64,000 nt of DNA. Source: CAWBAT01 sp963810905 (GTDB lineage Bacteria; Acidobacteriota; Terriglobia; Versatilivoradales; Versatilivoraceae). Location: NCBI GenBank assembly GCA_963810905.1, contig CAWEPG010000006.1, positions 496,001-560,000 of the forward strand, written 5' to 3'. Made by a program: the position numbers and the translations under genes. The stretch's first letter is position 1; each line of letters begins with the position of its first letter. The notes beneath the pieces are model-generated. The model did not search any database, was not told the origin of the DNA, and was given only the letters and a program-made list of their open reading frames with translations. Shown here one piece after another: positions 9,335-18,277 of this stretch.

Positions 9335-10501
9335 GTGAAACCGTCAATCTTTGGGAAAATGGGTCTTTTTGCAGGTGTCTGGACTTTGGTAGGGATTTTT
9401 TTTAGCGTGCAATTCTATGTGTTTGAGCGGATGTACGCAAAACCAGTGTCCTGGAAAATTGCCCTCGTCGGAAACATGCCCGATTGGTATTTGTGGGCTT
9501 TATTCAGCCTTCTCATTCACTGCCTTGGTCAGCGTTTCCCTTTCGAGCGAGGGAAGATAGCCCGATTTTTTGAAGTCCATATCCCGGCCTGTTTTCTCGT
9601 TGCCTTCGTACACCTCGCTTTGGCAGCAACATCCTCCTATTATTTAGTCTCACGGCCTTACCATCCGGAACGGACCTGGATGACTGTGTATAAGTATCAC
9701 CTCGGCATTCTGCTCCATTGGGATATTCTGATCTATTGGGGGATCCTCGGCTTGAGCCATGGTCTCACCTTCTATCGGAGATACCAGGCACGTGAACGCA
9801 AGGCCGCCCAACTGGAAGCGAAGCTGGCTCAGGCACAATTACAGGCCTTGAAGATCCAACTGCATCCGCACTTCCTATTCAACACCCTGCATTCGATTTC
9901 ATCGCTCCTGCACAAAGACGTGGATGCCGCGGACAAGATGATTGCGCGTCTCGGTGACTTCCTGCGAATGACTCTGGAAAATACGGGTGCCCAGGAGGTA
10001 ACCCTGGAGGAGGAACTCGAGTGCTTGAGAAGTTATTTGGAAATTGAGCATATTCGATTTCAAGATCGATTGACAGTCCGGTTTGATACAGACCCTTCGA
10101 CCCTGGATGCCATGGTTCCTAACCTGATTTGGCAGCCATTTGCTGAAAACGCTCTGCGTTACGGCATTTCTCCCCGATCCGATTCAGGATACATCGAAAT
10201 TGGGACCAAAAAAGTGGACGATAAACTGCGTCTCTGGATTAAGGATGATGGCCCAGGGATACCCTCGATTGAGACCTATAAGAATACGTTGCGAGAAGGA
10301 GTAGGAATTGGCAATACACGCGAACGCCTTCGGCATCTCTACGGGAAGAACCATTGGCTTGGAATATGCAACGCTCCGGATCGTGGATTAATCGTTACCT
10401 TGGAAATTCCCTTCAGAAGAGAGGTAGGATTTCACACCCTTCGGCAGGAGTCTATCGATGGAAGCGAGCGAGTTGTCACGTATCAGGGCAGTTATCGTTG
10501 A
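9335..10501 (+). CDS. LytS/YehU-type sensor histidine kinase
   Basis: This membrane-bound kinase of 388 residues has four predicted membrane segments (about 8-30, 51-64, 82-105 and 122-147), a short coiled stretch, then the His_kinase domain 'LHPHFLFNTLHS' with the likely phospho-acceptor H179. The C-terminal ATPase domain shows the N-box 'ENALRYG' and G-boxes 'DDGPGIP' and 'GVGIGNTRERL'. The start is GTG at 9335, preceded by GAGGTGG. It overlaps the following LytTR regulator by 44 bp in another frame, which indicates co-translation. The signal sensed is unknown. Such pairs are very common in Acidobacteriota and Bacteroidota. Confidence 0.92.
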   Translation: MKPSIFGKMGLFAGVWTLVGIFFSVQFYVFERMYAKPVSWKIALVGNMPDWYLWALFSLLIHCLGQRFPFERGKIARFFEVHIPACFLVAFVHLALAATSSYYLVSRPYHPERTWMTVYKYHLGILLHWDILIYWGILGLSHGLTFYRRYQARERKAAQLEAKLAQAQLQALKIQLHPHFLFNTLHSISSLLHKDVDAADKMIARLGDFLRMTLENTGAQEVTLEEELECLRSYLEIEHIRFQDRLTVRFDTDPSTLDAMVPNLIWQPFAENALRYGISPRSDSGYIEIGTKKVDDKLRLWIKDDGPGIPSIETYKNTLREGVGIGNTRERLRHLYGKNHWLGICNAPDRGLIVTLEIPFRREVGFHTLRQESIDGSERVVTYQGSYR

Positions 10502-11240
10502 TGATGAGGTTCTTGGAAGAGAGCGGATACGGACATTCTTAAAAAAAGATTCCGAGGTTGAAATTGTAGGGGAATGCGTCAATGGACGGGAAGCGGTCAC
10601 CACGGTTCGCGAGAAGCATCCGGACCTTCTCTTCCTGGATGTGCAGATGCCTGAGATGGATGGGTTTGGGGTATTGCAGTCTCTTGCAACCGATCGAATG
10701 CCTTTCGTTATTTTTGTCACGGCGTATGACCAGTACGCGCTTCGTGCCTTCGAGTTCCACGCATTGGGCTACTTATTGAAGCCGTTCGATGCCGAACGCT
10801 TTAGAAAAACCCTCGAACACGCCAAGCTACAAATTGGCCAGCGTCGTGGGTCTTCGCTCAATCAGGGGATTCTGAATCTGCTAGACGAGTTAAAGAAGCC
10901 CAAGCGCCTCGAACGCCTGGTGATCAAAAGTGGTGGGCGGGTCACATTCCTGAAAACCAGCGAGTTGGATTGGATCGAGGCCGAGGGGAATTATGTGAGG
11001 CTCCACTCGGGCAAAGAGTCGTATTTGTTGCGCGAAACCCTCAGTCAGATGGAAGAACGACTCGATTCGGAACAGTTTGTGCGGATTCATCGGTCAACCA
11101 TAGTTAATCTCAATTCGGTCAAAGAACTACGCGCTGATTTTAACGGGGAGTATCAAGTCCTCTTGCACGATCGGACTGAATTGTTATTGAGCCGGAAGTA
11201 CCGCGAAAAATTGCGCGATTACATCGGAAGAATGCTCTAA
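10458..11240 (+). CDS. LytTR-family response regulator
   Basis: This 260-residue protein has a receiver domain (acidic pair D15-D16 in 'AVIVDDEVLG', phospho-acceptor D61 in 'LLFLDVQMPEMDG', conserved lysine in 'LLKPFD') and a C-terminal LytTR DNA-binding domain (about 160-258). The latter has 'LDWIEAEGNYVRLHSG', 'FVRIHRSTIVNL' and the final 'LSRKYREKLRDY'. It is the cognate partner of the overlapping histidine kinase and probably binds direct repeats in target promoters. The nearest downstream genes, a leader ORF and a small exported protein after 330 bp, are plausible but unproven targets. Confidence 0.93.
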   Translation: MEASELSRIRAVIVDDEVLGRERIRTFLKKDSEVEIVGECVNGREAVTTVREKHPDLLFLDVQMPEMDGFGVLQSLATDRMPFVIFVTAYDQYALRAFEFHALGYLLKPFDAERFRKTLEHAKLQIGQRRGSSLNQGILNLLDELKKPKRLERLVIKSGGRVTFLKTSELDWIEAEGNYVRLHSGKESYLLRETLSQMEERLDSEQFVRIHRSTIVNLNSVKELRADFNGEYQVLLHDRTELLLSRKYREKLRDYIGRML

Positions 11241-11568
11241 GCTCATTTAGTCCTTGCTCTCAGTTCCTACCCATTGGGCTCTCCAGAATCGTTTTTAATT
11301 TCTACTCGGCCGACTTCCTTCTGCTTCCTATCTGTTTTCCGACGAGCATTGCGCTCCCTCCTCGTCACGCGAGATCGGTCCTTCACCCCATTTCACTTGG
11401 CTTTCATCCCAATTCAATTCTCAATCTTTAGGATCGTTCGTAGGATGAACTCAAGAAGCTTGGGTTGGGGATGCGCGTTTTATTTTCCAGAATTCAAAGG
11501 TCAGTTCTTCCGCGAAGTGTTGACCGGGTGTTGAGTTTGCCCCTGGTCCATTTCATAAGGAGAAGCGG
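11241..11568. other. Intergenic region without recognised gene
   Basis: About 330 bases separate the LytTR regulator from the leader ORF. I saw no conserved coding signal, and the ORF at 11274-11534 has no Shine-Dalgarno sequence or protein-like composition. The right end carries the ribosome-binding site ATAAGGAG of the leader ORF. A promoter for the downstream pair should lie here, but I cannot place it with confidence. Confidence 0.5.
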
Positions 11569-11661
11569 ATGAAGAGTCTTCCAAAATATATCCCCTGGTT
11601 TCTTGTGTTAGTCCTTGCTCTGTGTCGAACCCTTGTCAATCTCAAAAGGAGGTTAGTATGA
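11569..11661 (+). CDS. 30-residue leader peptide overlapping the next start codon
   Basis: A short ORF starts with ATG at 11569, preceded by AAGGAGAAG. Its stop TGA (11659-11661) overlaps the ATG (11658) of the next gene in the ATGA arrangement typical of translational coupling. The product begins 'MKSLPKYIPWFLVLVLALC', closely parallel to the next protein's 'MKSLRKSIPVVLVVVLALF'. The DNA is similar over about 65 bases including both ribosome-binding sites, so it looks like a tandem copy of the 5' end of the next gene, cut short. It may act as a leader peptide coupling translation, or it may be the relic of a duplication. Confidence 0.55.
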   Translation: MKSLPKYIPWFLVLVLALCRTLVNLKRRLV

Positions 11662-12059
11662 AAAGTCTTCGCAAAAGTATCCCGGTCGTTCTGGTGGTAG
11701 TTCTGGCGCTTTTTGCAGCTATAAACTTGCAGGCCAGTGATAAGAAATCGATCACTCTTTACGAAAAGTCTCAGCTCAATGACGTCCAATTGACCCCGGG
11801 AAACTACAAAGTCGAAGCAGTGACTAACGGTGATTTGAGCGAACTTTATTTTTACAAGGGAAAGAATGTGGTCGCCAAGGTTCCCGTTGAACTGGAAAAA
11901 CTCAACACGACGGCGGATCGGAGTTCCTTGCGCTATCAGGGAGAGCAAGGGCAATTGCGGCGCATTATTGAGTTGAGACTGGCTGGACAAAACCAAGTTT
12001 TTAAGATTTTAGACAAAGACAAGCAGGCAAATACGAAGAATGTTCCTTCGGGCAGTTAG
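11658..12059 (+). CDS. Small exported protein of unknown function
   Basis: The product has 133 residues with a clear signal peptide ('MKSLRKSIPVVLVVVLALF' then 'AAINLQASDKK'). The mature part is beta-rich: 'ITLYEKSQLNDVQLTPGNYKV' pattern, 'VVAKVPVELEKL' and a basic C-terminus. This 'property-by-addition' type, with the L-x-P-G-x-Y-x-V motif, is seen in many small Acidobacteriota exported proteins without known function. AAAAGGAGG just upstream fixes the ATG at 11658; a longer in-frame start at 11622 has no such signal. Translation is probably coupled to the leader ORF that ends within its start codon. It lies downstream of a LytS/LytTR pair that may control it. Confidence 0.75.
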   Translation: MKSLRKSIPVVLVVVLALFAAINLQASDKKSITLYEKSQLNDVQLTPGNYKVEAVTNGDLSELYFYKGKNVVAKVPVELEKLNTTADRSSLRYQGEQGQLRRIIELRLAGQNQVFKILDKDKQANTKNVPSGS

Positions 12060-12276
12060 TCCGTTTGGCAGATTCTCCGAATAGAGTTCTCAGGTCCTAC
12101 GATCACCGAAATTTCTACTGACTGGACGATGGCTGGACGGAATCTAGTTCCTTGGAGTTCCGGGAGCCTGTTTTAACCGTAGGCCCTGAGCACTCAATAT
12201 GCGTGCTCGCATCGACGAGAACGAGGAGAGGAGAACGGGTACATTTTCGAGGTCCAGTCTTGAAGAGGTTGATGAA

Positions 12277-12525
12277 ATGGAACTAACGAAGAATTTTTTC
12301 AACCAGGTACAAGAATACGAAAAGAAATTGATTGGCGAAGCCCTTTCGCTCGCTCGAGGTAACCAGGCAAAAGCGGCCCGCCTGTTGGGGTTGCGGCCTA
12401 CAACCTTGAATTCGCAGATTCAGCGCCTCGGGATCGATGCGCAAGCATTTAAACGGCCTAGTCGGCCGGCGCCTTTTGAGGAATTTGAGCGGTTTATCTC
12501 ATGGAGATCCGGGAGAGTAACCTGA
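12277..12525 (+). CDS. Fis-type helix-turn-helix protein
   Basis: A small DNA-binding protein of 82 residues from the ATG at 12277, which has GAGG eight bases upstream; an in-frame start at 12199 would add 26 residues but lacks a ribosome-binding site. The core 'YEKKLIGEALSLARGNQAKA' followed by 'ARLLGLRPTTLNSQIQRLGI' is the Fis C-terminal helix-turn-helix, as found at the end of NtrC-type activators. There is no ATPase or receiver domain, so it is a stand-alone regulator of the type common in Acidobacteriota. Targets are unknown. The C-terminus 'RPSRPAPFEEFERF' is acidic/aromatic and unassigned. Confidence 0.75.
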   Translation: MELTKNFFNQVQEYEKKLIGEALSLARGNQAKAARLLGLRPTTLNSQIQRLGIDAQAFKRPSRPAPFEEFERFISWRSGRVT

Positions 12526-13005
12526 ATTCTGAGAGTGGTTTTCAGCGGCAGGAATAGCCTTTGCCCAGAAGACCTGCCGGCGGGCCATCATTTGATAAAC
12601 CTTCCTTTGTTGATTCCCTCCTTTTATGGATTGAGAGCCCCAACACCCACGGTCCATTAGTCAATCCCAACGCAATGGATTGCCCGCCCAAGTATGTTTT
12701 TCTCACTGATATTGTTCCAAAGTGAAATAATATTCTAAAGAATTGACCCCTACAAAATCCTCTTGAAACGGTTACCGCTAACGACACTATTGGACCCATT
12801 ACTTCATTGAAAGATACATGATCAATGGGGAGATTTAAGGCCCCCTTAGAAATCAATTTTGCTGGAGGTTTGTTCGTGTGGGAAAAGCGGCTCGTCCAAA
12901 AATCTATTATTGTCCTGCAATGGCTTCGTTTCGCTTATTGATATATGTTAACCTTAGGAGTTAAATATTGGAGGTTTGTTCGATCCTTTGGAGGGACAAT
13001 AGGCT
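12526..13005. other. Intergenic region without recognised gene
   Basis: About 480 bases. A minus-strand ORF (12542-12856) has no family features. A 14-base sequence, TGGAGGTTTGTTCG, occurs near 12860 and again near 12969, just ahead of the HEAT-repeat gene, suggesting a small local duplication of a ribosome-binding-site-like segment. No RNA gene or terminator was recognised. Confidence 0.45.
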
Positions 13006-14331
13006 ATGCTGAAGCGCCAACTCATTTGTTTTATCATTTTGATCTTCCTATTTTTTCCTGGGAACCGTTCCCATCAAGATTGCCTTGCGTCCGAGCCGAC
13101 CATTACTGAGCTCACGGCTCAACTGAAGGATCCGAATGCAAAGGTCCGCAAGAAAGCTGCGACTAAATTGGGGGAAACAAAGAGTCTTGAGGCCGTACCA
13201 CCCCTTTTAAGTGCCGCTACGGATCCGGATCCTGGTGTTCGTGAGAATGTCGTCAAGTCGTTAGGCCTGTTGAAAGACCCATCGGCAGTTACCATGCTTC
13301 TGACAACACTTCAGGACTCCGATGAAAACGTTCGAACACAATCGATCATTGCTTTGGTTAGTTTATACCTTGACCGCGAGGCGGAGTTCATCGTCACGAA
13401 AGTCAGCAAGAAAGTGTACAAAACGGTGAACCCCTTCAGCGACCAGATTGGCAAAGACCCGACAGTCATTGAAGCATACGTTAAAGTGCCGCGATCGGTC
13501 ATCGATGGAATTGCTGAACATTTGGTCGATCCCAGCAGCGATATTCGTAACGATGCAGCCAGGTCTCTTGGTGTCTTGCGAGCCCAGCCGGCGATCCCCA
13601 AAATGCTGGATGCAATGAAGACGGGGAATGAGGATTTGAAGATCGCGATCCTTCGGTCTCTCGTTAAAATCAAAGACCCTTCGGTGGATGAAGCGTTAAT
13701 GCCCTACCTCAAAGACGCTAACAAAGATGTGCGTGTGGAAACATTGGTGACCTTAGGTCTCCTAAGAAGTAAAAAGGCGTTGCCTGAGATGCAGAGCATC
13801 TATGACCAAAATCCGGACACTAAATTAAGATTAATCGCGTTTCAAGCGATCTCCATGGTTGGCGATCCGAGTTCACTGAATCTATTCGTGCAAAAGCTGA
13901 AAGATCCCGACAAACCCTACCGTATAGCGGCTGCGGAAGGTATCGCTCGTGTGGGTGATAAGAGTGCTACCGAAGAAGTCTCTTCCGCCTATATCAAGGA
14001 AAAAGAGTATGGCTGTCAGCTCGCGATGGCTTATGCGCTCTATCAATTGGGGCGCAAGGAGTACATTGAGAAACTCATCTCGGGGCTGAATGAGACCTAC
14101 TATCACGAACAAGCCGAAGCATACTTTCTGGAAATCGGATCACCCGTTGTTCCGGAACTGGTCAAGAATTTAAGTAGCACGAGTGCAGATGTGCGGCAGC
14201 GCTTATGCATGGTGCTAGGATTCATTGGGGACAGCACAACGATTGAGAGCTTGAAACCGCTTTTGCAGGATACCAACTCGTCGGTTGTCTCAGAGGCAGC
14301 TCTGGCCATTCGCCGCTTGAACGCCAAATAA
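13006..14331 (+). CDS. Exported HEAT-repeat protein
   Basis: This 441-residue protein has an N-terminal signal sequence ('LICFIILIFLFFPG') and about nine to ten alpha-helical HEAT repeats. Repeat units show the D-P-x-x-x-V-R-x-x-A consensus, for example 'LKDPNAKVRKKAATKLGE', 'ATDPDPGVRENVVKSLG', 'LVDPSSDIRNDAARSLGVL' and 'LKDANKDVRVETLVTLGLL'. Such solenoids are protein-binding scaffolds. No catalytic domain is present. It stands upstream of map with a 72-nt gap on the same strand. The partner is unknown. Confidence 0.85.
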   Translation: MLKRQLICFIILIFLFFPGNRSHQDCLASEPTITELTAQLKDPNAKVRKKAATKLGETKSLEAVPPLLSAATDPDPGVRENVVKSLGLLKDPSAVTMLLTTLQDSDENVRTQSIIALVSLYLDREAEFIVTKVSKKVYKTVNPFSDQIGKDPTVIEAYVKVPRSVIDGIAEHLVDPSSDIRNDAARSLGVLRAQPAIPKMLDAMKTGNEDLKIAILRSLVKIKDPSVDEALMPYLKDANKDVRVETLVTLGLLRSKKALPEMQSIYDQNPDTKLRLIAFQAISMVGDPSSLNLFVQKLKDPDKPYRIAAAEGIARVGDKSATEEVSSAYIKEKEYGCQLAMAYALYQLGRKEYIEKLISGLNETYYHEQAEAYFLEIGSPVVPELVKNLSSTSADVRQRLCMVLGFIGDSTTIESLKPLLQDTNSSVVSEAALAIRRLNAK

Positions 14332-14403
14332 TTGGCGGGGCAGAATGGATGGCGGGCAGTGTGGTCAATTGTTAGGGAACTTTGAATTTGGGGAGAAGCA
14401 AGG

Positions 14404-15150
14404 GTGATTCATCTGAAGACTCCGAGCGAGATCGAAATCTTGCGGGAATGTAATCTGATTGTGTATGAGATTCTGGGAACGCTGAAGCGTAATTGTGAGG
14501 CGGGAGTGACCACCTTAGAACTCGACAGAATCGCCGAAGACCTCACCCGAAAGAAGAAAGGGCAGCCTGCATTCAAAGGATACAATGGGTTTCCCGCAAC
14601 ATTATGCATCTCTGTAAACGAAGAGGTTGTCCATGGGATCCCGTCAAAGAGGATTCTGAGAGCTGGGGATATCGTCAGCATCGATTATGGGATCTGTTTT
14701 CGAGGCTATTACGGGGACGCCGCGATCACGGTTCCGGTTGGCGCAATCACCGAGGACTTGAAATTCCTGCTTGAGACAACTGAGGAATGCCTGATGCTGG
14801 GTATCGGGCAGGCTTTGCCAGGGAATCATTTGGCCGATATTTCCGCAGCCATCCAGACCCACGCTGAGCTGCGAGGGTTTTCCTTAGTCAAAGAATACTC
14901 CGGACATGGTGTCGGCAGAAGTCTTCACGAAGAGCCGGTCGTTTTGAATTACGTCGCCAACGGGAGGGGAATTGTCCTCAAGCCTGGCTTGGTGCTCGCG
15001 ATCGAACCGATGGTCAATCAAGGGATGGATAAAGTCGAAGTTCTCAAGGATGGATGGACGGTCGTCACCAAAGATCGGAAATGCTCTGCCCATTTTGAAC
15101 ATAGCGTCGCGATTACTGCGGATGGCCCGGTTATTCTGAGTTTGCCCTAA
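14404..15150 (+). CDS. map: Methionine aminopeptidase, type I
   Basis: This dimetal peptidase of 248 residues removes the initiator methionine from nascent proteins in the cytoplasm. The complete metal and catalytic set is visible: H77 ('EEVVHGIP'), D94 ('VSIDYG'), D105 ('YYGDAAIT'), H168 ('YSGHGVGRSLHEEP'), E201 ('AIEPMV') and E232 ('HFEHSVAIT'). The length is normal for type Ia enzymes without an N-terminal extension. The start is GTG at 14404, with GGGGAGAAG upstream. The Fur-ferritin fusion gene follows after only 14 nt, so the two are probably co-transcribed. Confidence 0.97.
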   Translation: MIHLKTPSEIEILRECNLIVYEILGTLKRNCEAGVTTLELDRIAEDLTRKKKGQPAFKGYNGFPATLCISVNEEVVHGIPSKRILRAGDIVSIDYGICFRGYYGDAAITVPVGAITEDLKFLLETTEECLMLGIGQALPGNHLADISAAIQTHAELRGFSLVKEYSGHGVGRSLHEEPVVLNYVANGRGIVLKPGLVLAIEPMVNQGMDKVEVLKDGWTVVTKDRKCSAHFEHSVAITADGPVILSLP

Positions 15151-15164
15151 GGGGAAAAGCACCG

Positions 15165-16130
15165 ATGAGCACCGAGAAGGAAATTGCTGAGCAGATGGAG
15201 ATTTTTTCAGGTTATTTGAAGAAGAACCACTTGAAAATGACCCGTCAGCGCGAAATTGTTGTTCAAAGCTTTTTAAGGACTTTGGGTCACGTGAGTACAG
15301 ACGAGTTATACCAGTTAGTTCGAAGGAGGGATAAGTCGGTCGGATATACGACGGTCTTCCGAACCCTCAAGGCCCTGACGGACTGCGGGTTAGCCCGGGA
15401 AACGGACCTTCAGGATGGGCGGGCTCGCTTCGAACATATTTATCATCGACCCCACCATCACCATATTGTCTGCATCGAATGCAACCGGGCCATTGAGTTT
15501 GTCAGTCCAGAGTTGGAGACCATTCATGATCTGGTAGTGGCCAAGTATCAATTCCTGCCGATGCGGCACCAACTTCAAATCTTTGGAGTTTGTCCGGATT
15601 GCCAACATAAACGCCCATCCCCTCAGGGTGTCTATGATTCTGACCTTGTCTTTGCCAGAGATGCTCTCAAGATTGCGTTGGAAGCCGAAAGGAGCGGAAT
15701 CAATTTCTACCGGACAGCGGCGGAGTACTTGAAACACCCTTCGGGCAGAAAGATCTTCCTGAAGATCGCCGAAGAGGAGAAACGTCACCTGAGAGAGTTG
15801 GAGCGGGAATGGAAAGAGTTCGTGTCCCGACATAAGAACATTCTCGATGCGCCGGTATTCCTGCACTTTGATTATGAGTCTCTGAAAAAGATTTTTCCTA
15901 CTCGCGATGAGATTCGGGAGAAGCTGAAAGGGAAATTGGACGAAGAACAAGCGCTCACTTTGGCGATGGAAATGGAGCACGAGTCTTACCGGTTCTTTTC
16001 AGAGTATGCTCAAAAGTTCAACGATACGCGGGGGAAGGCAATTTTCCTGAGGTTTGCCGAAGAAGAAGAAGAGCATTGCCGGACCATCCAGCAGGAATTC
16101 GACAAGATCGTCCAGAAGAGCGTGCATTAA
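15165..16130 (+). CDS. Fur-family regulator fused to a ferritin-like (rubrerythrin-type) domain
   Basis: The protein has 321 residues, about twice a normal Fur. Residues 1-150 form a complete Fur: winged helix with 'KMTRQREIVVQSFL' and 'YTTVFRTLKALTDCGLA', a histidine cluster at 97-100, and two zinc pairs C103-C106 and C143-C146. Residues 158-321 form a four-helix ferritin-like domain with paired carboxylate motifs: 'ALEAERSGINFY' (E173, E175), 'AEEEKRHLREL' (E203-205, H208), 'MEMEHESYRFF' (E269, E271, H272) and 'AEEEEEHCRTI' (E299-E303, H304). This is the spacing of a di-iron site. I infer a regulator that senses iron or peroxide through an attached di-iron module. It is probably co-transcribed with map, ends flush against htpX on the opposite strand, and no frame break separates the halves. 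Confidence 0.9.
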   Translation: MSTEKEIAEQMEIFSGYLKKNHLKMTRQREIVVQSFLRTLGHVSTDELYQLVRRRDKSVGYTTVFRTLKALTDCGLARETDLQDGRARFEHIYHRPHHHHIVCIECNRAIEFVSPELETIHDLVVAKYQFLPMRHQLQIFGVCPDCQHKRPSPQGVYDSDLVFARDALKIALEAERSGINFYRTAAEYLKHPSGRKIFLKIAEEEKRHLRELEREWKEFVSRHKNILDAPVFLHFDYESLKKIFPTRDEIREKLKGKLDEEQALTLAMEMEHESYRFFSEYAQKFNDTRGKAIFLRFAEEEEEHCRTIQQEFDKIVQKSVH

Positions 16131-16994
16131 CTAATTGATCCCACCCGAAGCCATTTCCTCAAGCCGCTTCACTCTCTCTGCAATGGGAGGATGGGTGCTG
16201 AAGAGGTTGCGAAGGCCTCCCGCACTCAGAGGGTTCACAATGTACATCTGAGCCTGGGCGGGGTTGACTTCCATGGGAAGTCGTCGGTTTGCCTGTTCCA
16301 GCTTCAGCAAAGCGTTGGCAAGGGAAAGGGGTCGTCCGCAGATTTTGGCGCCGGTTGCGTCCGCCTGATATTCACGGCTCCTGGAAATGGCCATCTGAAT
16401 GAGCATGGCGGCAATGGGCCCGACGATCATCATGGCCAGGGTGCCGAACAGGCCCCCCCTCTCATCACTATCCCGGTCTCTTCCATATCCGCCAAAAATC
16501 ATGGCCCACTGAGCCATGTGCGCCAGTTGGCTGATGGCTCCGGCGATGACCGCCGCGACCGAGCAGATGAGAATATCCCGATTCTTGACGTGGGCCAACT
16601 CATGGGCGAGAACTCCTTCCAGTTCATCTCGGCTTAAGATACTCATGATTCCCGAAGTCACCGCCACGGCCGCATGTTGAGGATTTCGCCCCGTAGCAAA
16701 TGCATTGGGTGTCTGGCTGTCGATGACATAGAGCCGGGGTAGAGGGAGCTCCGCTCTTTGACAGAGTTCCCGGATAATTCCATAAAGGGCGGGAGCTTCA
16801 TTTTCTGCGACGGGCTGTGCTCCGCTCATGGCGAGCGCAATCTTGTCGCTAAACCAGTAACTGATAAAATTCATAATGACTGCAAAAAAGAGGGCTATTT
16901 TTAAACCACTCCGTCCTCCCAGGGCTTGACCAATAAATAGAAAGAGAGCCGTCAATCCTGCCAGAAGGATGAAAGTCTTCAAGCCATTTTTCAT
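16131..16994 (-). CDS. htpX: Zinc metalloprotease HtpX
   Basis: This membrane-embedded M48 protease of 287 residues degrades damaged membrane proteins. Two N-terminal membrane helices (about 6-24 and 31-48) precede the catalytic 'LAHELAHVKNRD' (zinc ligands H131 and H135, catalytic E132). Two further hydrophobic segments follow, then 'SREYQADATGAK' with the third zinc ligand. The length matches the family. It is convergent with the Fur-fusion gene with no spacer, the stop codons abutting at 16130/16131. It belongs to the envelope-stress functions; a heat-shock-type sigma factor gene lies 1.5 kb to the right. Confidence 0.96.
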   Translation of the reverse strand: MKNGLKTFILLAGLTALFLFIGQALGGRSGLKIALFFAVIMNFISYWFSDKIALAMSGAQPVAENEAPALYGIIRELCQRAELPLPRLYVIDSQTPNAFATGRNPQHAAVAVTSGIMSILSRDELEGVLAHELAHVKNRDILICSVAAVIAGAISQLAHMAQWAMIFGGYGRDRDSDERGGLFGTLAMMIVGPIAAMLIQMAISRSREYQADATGAKICGRPLSLANALLKLEQANRRLPMEVNPAQAQMYIVNPLSAGGLRNLFSTHPPIAERVKRLEEMASGGIN

Positions 16995-17275
16995 GATTCC
17001 AGTTCCTCCTCAATAGCTCACTTCATGATAACAGAATGTCTGTGACCCAGCAAGGAAGGCCCGGTTTCTCCTAATGCCTTGCGATCGCTCATTTCCAGTA
17101 GCGACAAACCAATTTTCTTCACAGAAGAAGGCTTTGTTTCTATGTGCCGGATTACGCTGTTTTCGTTTTGGATCCAGCGAGTCGCCCCGTCGAGCTCTCG
17201 AAACGCGAGATTGATCTTGAACAAGCCCGTGATAGAATCGGAAGGCAAACCGGCAGATAGAAAGGAACTACTCCG

Positions 17276-18277
17276 ATGCTTGCAAGAAAGAAACTATTTC
17301 TTCACAACACGATTATTCTTTGGGTCGGAATCATGGCCTACACCCCTGGATGGGCGGAGGTAAGAATGGAGAAAGTGACGTATCTGGATCACCCCAATTG
17401 CTACAGGCTTTCCAATGGTACGGTTGAAGTTGTGGTGACAACCGACGTCGGGCCCCGGATCATACGGTATGCGTTCATCGGGCAGGATAACATCCTGGGT
17501 GAGTTTCCCGACTTAAAAGTCACTACGGATCTGGGAGAATGGAAGCCTTGGGGAGGACACCGTTTATGGGCCGCTCCCGAGGCAATGCCAAGGACTTATT
17601 CTCCGGATAGCAGTCGAATCGAATACAAGATCGAAGGCGAGAATACGATTCGGCTTTTTCAGCCCATCGAGCCGAAAACTGGCCTGCAAAAGGAAATGGC
17701 CGTTTCCCTGGATCGTGAAGGAAGCAGAGTGTGGATCCACCACCGAATCACAAACAAGAATTTGTGGGGAATTGAGCTGGCACCCTGGGCGATCACCATC
17801 TTTCGTGAAGGAGTTACCATTCTTCCCCAGGAGCCCTATCAGTCTCACGACACGGCATTGTTGCCGGCACGTCCTTTGGTCCTATGGTCGTACACGGATC
17901 TCGGAGATCCGCGCTTCAAAATCGGCAAGAAGTTCATTCTTTTGAAACCCGACCCTGGGATACGTGAGCCGCAGAAAATCGGAATAGCCAACAAACAAGG
18001 ATGGGCTGGTTATCTGAAAAACAAAACGTTGTTTGTTAAGCGGTCAGAATACAAAGAAGGTGCGGCCTACCCGGACTACGGGAGCAGTACCGAAACCTAT
18101 ACCGCCGAAGCTTTCATGGAAATCGAAACACTCGGCCCTCTGGAGCGCCTGGACCCGAACGGTTTTGCGGAACATGTTGAGTCCTGGTCGCTCTTCAAAA
18201 ATGTGGAAATCGGTAAAGATGAATCCACTCTCGGCAAAGCGATCGGGCCATTTGTCGAAAAGTCCGCAGCGAAGTGA
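17276..18277 (+). CDS. DUF4380-type exported protein (galactose mutarotase-like fold)
   Basis: This 333-residue protein has a signal-like N-terminus ('LFLHNTIILWVGIMAYTPGW'). The mature part matches the DUF4380 pattern: 'DVGPRIIRYAFIGQDNILGE', 'WKPWGGHRLWAAPEAMPRTY' and 'WAITIFREGV', which are core strands of a beta-sandwich related to aldose-1-epimerases and carbohydrate-binding domains. No enzyme activity is established for the family. GAAAGGAAC lies upstream of the ATG. It stands alone between htpX and the sigma factor gene. Confidence 0.75.
   Translation: MLARKKLFLHNTIILWVGIMAYTPGWAEVRMEKVTYLDHPNCYRLSNGTVEVVVTTDVGPRIIRYAFIGQDNILGEFPDLKVTTDLGEWKPWGGHRLWAAPEAMPRTYSPDSSRIEYKIEGENTIRLFQPIEPKTGLQKEMAVSLDREGSRVWIHHRITNKNLWGIELAPWAITIFREGVTILPQEPYQSHDTALLPARPLVLWSYTDLGDPRFKIGKKFILLKPDPGIREPQKIGIANKQGWAGYLKNKTLFVKRSEYKEGAAYPDYGSSTETYTAEAFMEIETLGPLERLDPNGFAEHVESWSLFKNVEIGKDESTLGKAIGPFVEKSAAK

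Noticed and set aside
11274..11534. Plus-strand ORF of 86 codons after the LytTR regulator
   Set aside because: No ribosome-binding site and an unusual Ser/Arg/Phe-rich composition without motifs.
12542..12856. Minus-strand ORF of 104 codons
   Set aside because: No family features, no ribosome-binding site, and composition typical of a random frame.
17018..17248. Minus-strand ORF of 76 codons upstream of htpX
   Set aside because: No recognisable protein features; lies in the intergenic promoter area of two divergent genes.
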